Shown here: positions 14,172-18,375 of the stretch, piece by piece | Layout: every line of letters begins with the position of its first letter | How positions within the stretch are numbered: position 1 is the stretch's first letter | Source: Bacteroidales bacterium UBA1180 | GTDB taxonomy: Bacteria > Bacteroidota > Bacteroidia > Bacteroidales > Paludibacteraceae | Direction of reading: 5' to 3' | Length of the DNA stretch: 18,375 nucleotides | Assembly (NCBI GenBank): GCA_002310195.1 | Contig: DBYS01000022.1 | Span: 474-18,848, forward strand | The notes under the pieces: model-generated | Seen by the model: only the letters and a program-made list of their open reading frames with translations | Told to the model about the DNA's origin: nothing | Database searches by the model: none | Made by a program: the position numbers and the translations under genes

Positions 14172-15491
14172 TTATCCTAACAATTCATTTGCAAATTCCT
14201 TGATATTCACTCCGTCGAAGGTGCCGGAGGACATCATCAGCAGGGCTGTGTTGTGATAGTCCTGTTCACGCAAGCGTTGCTGCAAGGCCTCGCTCTCGGT
14301 GAACACCTCAACGTTTGCCGTACCAAAGGCGCGGCGCACCTCGTCGGCGGTAATAGGAGTGAGACGTTTGTGCTCGATGACCTTAGGATTGAAATAGACA
14401 TACGCTACATCGGCATCGGCCATGCAACCGTTGTACTGCGGCAGGAAATCTGCCATGAGCGAGCTGAACGTATGCAGTTCCATCGCAGCTACCAGACGTT
14501 TGTCGGGATAGCGTTCGCGTACCGCTTTGACCGTGGCGCGGAGCTTTGAGGGCGAATGTGCAAAATCCTTGTACGCCACCGATGTATCAGTCTCGGCGAT
14601 CTTCTCCAAGCGGTTGGCGGCACCGGTGAACGTACTGATCTCACGGTAGAAATCCTCGGGTTGCACACCAATCGTCTCGCACGCCATGCAAGCGGCTTGG
14701 AGATTCTCCATATTATGCTGTCCGAACACTTGCATGGGCACGTTGCCCTTGTACGCTGCGTATGGGCGGCACTGAATGTCCTTGCGTGCGAACTGCGCTA
14801 TGGCTTGCAGGTTGCTGTCGCCGCTATAGTAGATGAACGTGCCTGAAGGTTCGATCGTGCCTACGAACTTACGGAACGTATCAACGTACAGATCAAAGGT
14901 CGGGAACACATTGATATGATCCCATGCTATGCCGGTAAGGATGGCAGTGTGGGGTTTGTACCAGAGGAACTTCGAACGCAGGTCGAGCGGTGAGGTCAGG
15001 TACTCATCACCCTCAAACACCGCGTACTTCGCCGTGTCGCTCAGGCGCACCATTCGCTCAAAGCCTTCGATCTGCGCGCCAACCATATAATCGGCTTCGA
15101 TGCCCAGACGGTTGAGGACATAGAGGATCATGGCTGTGGTAGTAGTCTTGCCATGCGAGCCGCCTACTACGATGCGGAACTTAGATTTTGTCTGTTCATA
15201 CAGATACTCGGGAAACGAATAGATGCGCAAACCCAGTTCGCGCGCACGCACCAGTTCGGGATTATCCTCGCGCGCGTGCATACCTAATATAATAGCATCA
15301 ATATCCGGCGTGATGCGCTCGGGATGCCAACCCATCTCGTCGGGTAACAGACCGGCCTGAGCCAAGTGTGTACGGGCAGGATCAAAGATCTCGTCATCCG
15401 AACCGGTGACAACATATCCCTCTTTCTGCTGAACAGCCAAGGCGAGATTGTGCATGGCTGCGCCGCCGATGGCGATGAAATGTATTCTCAT
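14172..15491 (-). CDS. mpl: UDP-N-acetylmuramate:tripeptide ligase (murein peptide ligase, Mpl)
   Basis: 439 residues from the ATG at 15491; a TTG at 15500 would add three residues but overlaps the upstream gene. The enzyme reattaches the recycled L-Ala-D-Glu-mesoDAP tripeptide to UDP-MurNAc with ATP, saving de novo peptide synthesis. Seen: MRIHFIAIGGAAMHNLA (UDP-binding N-terminal Rossmann), the P-loop VGGSHGKTTTTAM with Lys115, FEGDEYLTSPLD, ILTGIAWDHINVFP, GQHNMENLQAA, TGAANRLEKI, the DFAHSPSK segment characteristic of Mpl (rather than MurC) and AMELHTFSSL. It sits two bases after the stop of the lipoprotein gene and is convergent with plsC. MurC is the main alternative; DFAHSP and the IHFIAIGG start favour Mpl. 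Confidence 0.92.
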   Translation of the reverse strand: MRIHFIAIGGAAMHNLALAVQQKEGYVVTGSDDEIFDPARTHLAQAGLLPDEMGWHPERITPDIDAIILGMHAREDNPELVRARELGLRIYSFPEYLYEQTKSKFRIVVGGSHGKTTTTAMILYVLNRLGIEADYMVGAQIEGFERMVRLSDTAKYAVFEGDEYLTSPLDLRSKFLWYKPHTAILTGIAWDHINVFPTFDLYVDTFRKFVGTIEPSGTFIYYSGDSNLQAIAQFARKDIQCRPYAAYKGNVPMQVFGQHNMENLQAACMACETIGVQPEDFYREISTFTGAANRLEKIAETDTSVAYKDFAHSPSKLRATVKAVRERYPDKRLVAAMELHTFSSLMADFLPQYNGCMADADVAYVYFNPKVIEHKRLTPITADEVRRAFGTANVEVFTESEALQQRLREQDYHNTALLMMSSGTFDGVNIKEFANELLG

Positions 15492-15493
15492 GT

Positions 15494-16834
15494 TTACCAA
15501 TTTATGCTTGTAAGTTTGCCCCAGAGAACATCGGAGTAGGTCTCGGTACGTGTCTGTCCCCCCATCAGCCAGACGGCATCGTCGTAAACGAATGCACCGG
15601 TCTGCGTACGCTGGGAATAAACTTCCATCAGGCGGTTGTGGGCAGTATCGATGGGGAACCAGTTCAGCCCTTCGTCGTCGGAGTACAAAGCCGTCTCGGA
15701 CACGTACTTTGCCTCAGCATCCACACCGCCAAACATATAGAATCGCTTACCATACCACACCGCCGATGCGCCAAGGATAGCCGAGCACAGCGGGCGTTCG
15801 ATGGCAAAATTGGCATAGCGGTAACCATTGGCCTGGCTGTACTCGATGTTCCAACGGGAGTTCAGTCCGTTGCCTTGGGTATCATAGCCACCGATGATCA
15901 TCGCACGCGGACGTTCGCTACTGGAGCGGAACTCCACAGCTGTGAAATCCGAGAGAGGCCAATTGGTAGGCAGGGCATCTGTATTTGCGCGCCATGCATC
16001 GCCATCCTCCACCGAGAGATGGAACGTATGTTCGCTCGCATGCTCCGCCACGAGCCACACCGAATCATTGAAGTGCATAAGCATCACGCGCGGCACGTAA
16101 GTATCGCCGCTCAAGTCCTGCTCCTGCCATGTTGTAGCATCGGCGGATGTATAGACCTTGCCATCCTGACAGTAATAGAGCTTGTCGTCGGTGGGAAGGA
16201 TCTCGCGTATGCGGCAGTTAGCCGGCAGTGTGGCTGGCGTTGATCCATTATCCCATGTCCGGCCGTCAGCCGACTGATAGACTGTAGTCTTAAACCCGTC
16301 GTTGGCAAAGAGATAGAACCTTCCGGCCAAGACCAAACCCTTAGTAGAAGCCGTACCCTGCGGAATGACAGCAGCATTGAGTTGCTCCCAATAGAACAAT
16401 TCGGGATCGACCTGATGGACATTGACTACTACGCGGTAGTACTTTGTGTTTGTCAGGTCGGAGGATATGACACGCAGCAAGACAGGCTTGGAAAAGTCGA
16501 TGGTATCCTTTCCGCTCAGAGCATACGTACTGTCGGCCGTGAAGATTGTAGCCGAAGCGGGGGTAGCCGTGAATAACACACGCGGCACGAGCTTGGTTAC
16601 CGGTGTGAGGTAAGTCATCGAATCGGCATTGGTGATGAGGCCTGTATCCTGCGATGCATAATTGCTGATGGTGAAGGTGGTGTTGCCTATAGCGGGGAAA
16701 CTATCCTGCTTGACGAAGTAGAAACTGGTCACCTCCGCTTCCGACGAAGTGGTGGAGGTGGTGTCGTTGTTTTTGTTGCAAGAGGCAAAAATAATACCCG
16801 TCAGGCAGAAAATATATAAAAAGGTGCGTTTCAT
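15494..16834 (-). CDS. Lipoprotein with propeller/kelch-like repeats (DUF6242-like)
   Basis: 446 residues from the ATG at 16834 (MKRTFLYIFCLTGIIFASC). The lipobox FASC makes Cys19 the acylated residue; an upstream ATG at 16849 would only lengthen the signal. A Ser/Thr-rich linker follows (NKNNDTTSTTSSEAE), then a beta-rich N-terminal domain of about 120 residues, then repeated blades with kelch-like Gly-Gly turns: GRFYLFANDG, YYCQDGKVYTSADATTW, IIGGYDTQGNG, YMFGGVDAEAKY, VWLMGGQTRTETYSDVLWG. This architecture resembles Bacteroidales DUF6242 lipoproteins, an identification made from memory. It is probably surface- or periplasm-facing; its function is unknown. The stop lies two bases before mpl, suggesting co-transcription. 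No consensus promoter was found for it in the divergent gap to 16917. Confidence 0.8.
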   Translation of the reverse strand: MKRTFLYIFCLTGIIFASCNKNNDTTSTTSSEAEVTSFYFVKQDSFPAIGNTTFTISNYASQDTGLITNADSMTYLTPVTKLVPRVLFTATPASATIFTADSTYALSGKDTIDFSKPVLLRVISSDLTNTKYYRVVVNVHQVDPELFYWEQLNAAVIPQGTASTKGLVLAGRFYLFANDGFKTTVYQSADGRTWDNGSTPATLPANCRIREILPTDDKLYYCQDGKVYTSADATTWQEQDLSGDTYVPRVMLMHFNDSVWLVAEHASEHTFHLSVEDGDAWRANTDALPTNWPLSDFTAVEFRSSSERPRAMIIGGYDTQGNGLNSRWNIEYSQANGYRYANFAIERPLCSAILGASAVWYGKRFYMFGGVDAEAKYVSETALYSDDEGLNWFPIDTAHNRLMEVYSQRTQTGAFVYDDAVWLMGGQTRTETYSDVLWGKLTSINW

Positions 16835-16836
16835 TC

Positions 16837-16867
16837 TTGCAAATATCATTTTTTTTTTGTATCTTTG
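16837..16867 (+). promoter_or_regulatory. Bacteroidota-type promoter for 5-FTHF cyclo-ligase
   Basis: TTG (16837-16839), 20-base spacer with a T-run, TATCTTTG (16860-16867), followed by a leader of about 45 bases. The -33 element starts two bases from the start codon of the divergent lipoprotein gene (16832-16834). Confidence 0.75.
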
Positions 16868-16916
16868 CAGCCGATTTTGAAAATCTACAAATTCAAGTCA
16901 ATAAATCTATACAATT

Positions 16917-17519
16917 ATGTTGTTTGAAAGCCAAATACGCGACCTCAAGAAACTCCTTCCGTGGAATCGAGTTCAGAAGCGCAAAACCGATCTCCGCGAA
17001 CTGATGCGTCAGAAACTGCGCATTCAGAAGCCGGAGGATCTTCAAGCCTGGTCGGAGGCGGTTATCGATCGTATCGAACAGATGCATGCTTTCCGCCATG
17101 CGCATGTGGTGATGTTCTATTACCCTGTTCACCATGAGATAGACCTGCGCCCGCTGCTCGATAAGTACAAGGACGAGAAAGTTATCTTGCTACCTGTTAC
17201 TCATCATGACTCGATCGAGCTTCGTCAGTACATCGGTCAGGACAATCTGAAGAAAGGCCACTACGGCATCCCTACTCCTCAGACCGGTACGTACCGCGGA
17301 ACACCTGATCTGGTAATCGTTCCGGGTTTGGCTTTTGACAAAGATCTCGTGCGCGTTGGTCGTGGCAAGGGGTATTATGACCGTTTTCTGCGCAAATTGC
17401 GTAACGTGCCAAAGATTGGCGTATGTTACGACTTCCAGATCAGCGACGAAGTACCATGGTCGCTTCATGACGTTCGTATGGATAAGGTCGTTACACCTTC
17501 AGCCACCTACGAACGCTGA
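16917..17519 (+). CDS. 5-formyltetrahydrofolate cyclo-ligase
   Basis: 200 residues. The enzyme converts 5-formyl-THF to 5,10-methenyl-THF with ATP, in one-carbon metabolism. Seen: KTDLRELMRQKLR (usual N-terminal helix), VVMFYYPVHHEIDLRPLL, VILLPVT, YGIPTPQTG, the central DLVIVPGLAFDKDLVRVGRG and the signature GRGKGYYDRFL (148-158), then IGVCYDFQISDEVPWSLHDV. The start at 16917 gives about 22 residues (MLFESQIRDLKKLLPWNRVQ) more than the typical family N-terminus; no better internal ATG exists before the conserved helix. The promoter at 16837-16867 supports this start. It is convergent with the 17543-18301 gene; no terminator is visible in the 23-base gap. Confidence 0.93.
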   Translation: MLFESQIRDLKKLLPWNRVQKRKTDLRELMRQKLRIQKPEDLQAWSEAVIDRIEQMHAFRHAHVVMFYYPVHHEIDLRPLLDKYKDEKVILLPVTHHDSIELRQYIGQDNLKKGHYGIPTPQTGTYRGTPDLVIVPGLAFDKDLVRVGRGKGYYDRFLRKLRNVPKIGVCYDFQISDEVPWSLHDVRMDKVVTPSATYER

Positions 17520-17542
17520 TAACCATTTAGCCATTCGGCGAT

Positions 17543-18301
17543 TTACAGCAGCTCCAGTTTCATCTGACTGGCAGCTGCTTTTTCTATCGCTTTGTCTGTC
17601 TCAGGCGTGATGCGTTTCTCGTTCGGACGATAATAGAAAACGAGACCGTAGTTCTTGCAGCTACGCAGACGGTCGTACGGCAACCGACGCTCGTAATGAC
17701 GCTCCACAACGTTCCAGATCTGCAGGATGATCTTATCAGCCTCCTCGCGCAGTGCATCCAGATCGGCATGTGCACGGGTGGTGCTCATACGATGCATCGA
17801 CTGGTTAAGCTGATTCTCGGTGAACATATCGTAGTGCACCTTCACCTTGTTGATAGCCGGGCAGTTGATAGGTATGCCGCCTTGAGCCATACGTTCCGTC
17901 TCGCCCTCGATAATGTTCTTGCCCCACCGCAACAGAGCATCTTCTGTTGACAGGTTAGGCAGAGAGAAACTGTCCTCCTTCAGGTGATAGAGGCGTTTCT
18001 GCTCCTTACGTATCTCTCCGCGCTGCACGGCGAAGTTCAGCACCTGTATGAAGTGCGAAATGTACATACGGGTGTTCTGGACGATCGATTTGTACCGTTT
18101 GTTGGCATTGACCTTGGTATCAACATTCGTGCGATACTGCGATACGGTGTTTTCAAACTTGAGCAGGCATGTCTCGGCCTCAGATGAGAGACGGTAAGGC
18201 AGCACTTGATCGGTAAAGTCGCTCTCTGCAGCGCGTTGCACGGCTGTCTTCAGCGCACGCAAGCGGGCTTGGTCGGTGTTTGGTAAACGTCTGTAGGGCA
18301 T
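17543..18301 (-). CDS. Conserved protein of unknown function
   Basis: 252 residues beginning MPYRRLPNTDQARLRALKTA. It has no signal peptide or membrane segment and is predicted to be cytoplasmic. It is strongly charged and largely helical: long amphipathic stretches such as IRKEQKRLYHLKEDSF and HADLDALREEADKIILQIWN, plus WGKNIIEGETERM, GIPINCPAINKVKVHYDMF and a C-terminal YGLVFYYRPNEKRITPETDK. I have a general impression that proteins starting MPYRRLPNTD are widespread in Bacteroidales, but I know no assigned function. The codon pattern and GC look resident. It follows the end of another minus-strand gene through a short tandem repeat and may be co-transcribed with it. Confidence 0.78.
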   Translation of the reverse strand: MPYRRLPNTDQARLRALKTAVQRAAESDFTDQVLPYRLSSEAETCLLKFENTVSQYRTNVDTKVNANKRYKSIVQNTRMYISHFIQVLNFAVQRGEIRKEQKRLYHLKEDSFSLPNLSTEDALLRWGKNIIEGETERMAQGGIPINCPAINKVKVHYDMFTENQLNQSMHRMSTTRAHADLDALREEADKIILQIWNVVERHYERRLPYDRLRSCKNYGLVFYYRPNEKRITPETDKAIEKAAASQMKLELL

Positions 18302-18305
18302 GATA

Positions 18306-18342
18306 TCATTTACTATTTGGTCATTTACTATCTTGTCATTTA
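18306..18342. repeat. Short tandem repeat, about 2.5 copies of a 15-bp unit
   Basis: TCATTTACTATTTGG (18306-18320), TCATTTACTATCTTG (18321-18335, 13 of 15 matching) and a partial TCATTTA (18336-18342). The units on the minus strand contain TAAATGA, and the partial copy includes the stop codon of the gene at the window edge. It fills most of the gap before the 18301 ATG. Confidence 0.6.
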
Positions 18343-18375
18343 CGCATTACGCTTGGCGAGGCTCAGGGCCATCTG
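18340..18375 (-). CDS. C-terminal fragment of an upstream gene (last 11 codons)
   Basis: On the minus strand a frame enters from the window edge as QMALSLAKRNA and stops with TAA at 18342-18340. The composition is plausible for a real helical C-terminus, and the gene would lie 38 bases before the 18301 ATG on the same strand. Eleven residues do not allow identification. Confidence 0.45.
   Translation of the reverse strand, partial: QMALSLAKRNA

Noticed and set aside
18340..18375. Assigning QMALSLAKRNA to MutL or another named repair protein
   Set aside because: Eleven residues are not enough, and MutL would not be expected to stop after such a segment.
1..18375. CRISPR array, insertion sequence or rRNA
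   Set aside because: No regularly spaced repeats, transposase motifs or rRNA-like sequence were seen on reading through the window.

Overview
The window reads as chromosomal DNA from a member of the Bacteroidota, most likely order Bacteroidales. The evidence is seven promoters of the Bacteroidota type (a -33 TTG/TTTG and a -7 TAnnTTTG), AT-rich leaders without strong Shine-Dalgarno sites, short lipoprotein signals ending in SC, and families typical of the group (DUF2147, Mpl-type ligase, a lipoprotein resembling DUF6242). Genus cannot be fixed from the sequence alone.

Layout. (1) Positions 1-4229, all on the minus strand, form a region that is AT-rich over most of its length and looks horizontally acquired: a type IIG-like restriction-modification gene fusing a PD-(D/E)XK nuclease to an N6-adenine methylase (cut by the window edge), rhuM just upstream of it behind its own promoter and a 19-bp palindrome, and a small BRO-N (phage antirepressor-like) gene. 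(2) 4294-5779, minus strand, holds a small lipoprotein, an elongator-type tRNA-Met and trmO (tRNA methyltransferase). (3) 5922-12271, plus strand, is one long run of tightly packed genes: udk, a secreted GH3 glycosidase, a DUF2147 protein, a Dus enzyme, a BASS-type transporter and an LD-carboxypeptidase whose 3' end runs antisense into tRNA-Asn. (4) 12413-14132, plus strand, is a PfkB-family kinase plus an acylglycerolphosphate acyltransferase, closed by a bidirectional terminator. (5) 15491-14172 and 16834-15494, minus strand, are mpl and a propeller-type lipoprotein. (6) 16917-17519, plus strand, is 5-formyl-THF cyclo-ligase, convergent with an unknown conserved gene (18301-17543) and the last 11 codons of another gene at the right edge.

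Themes. Peptidoglycan recycling is represented twice: LdcA trims the recycled tetrapeptide and Mpl reattaches the resulting tripeptide to UDP-MurNAc. tRNA biology recurs: two tRNA genes, a Dus enzyme and TrmO. The most distinctive parts are the restriction/RhuM/BRO-N region with its palindromic leader, the coding sequence overlapping tRNA-Asn and its terminator, and the very uniform promoters, all seven with a 20-nt spacer and most carrying TTTGCA in both elements.
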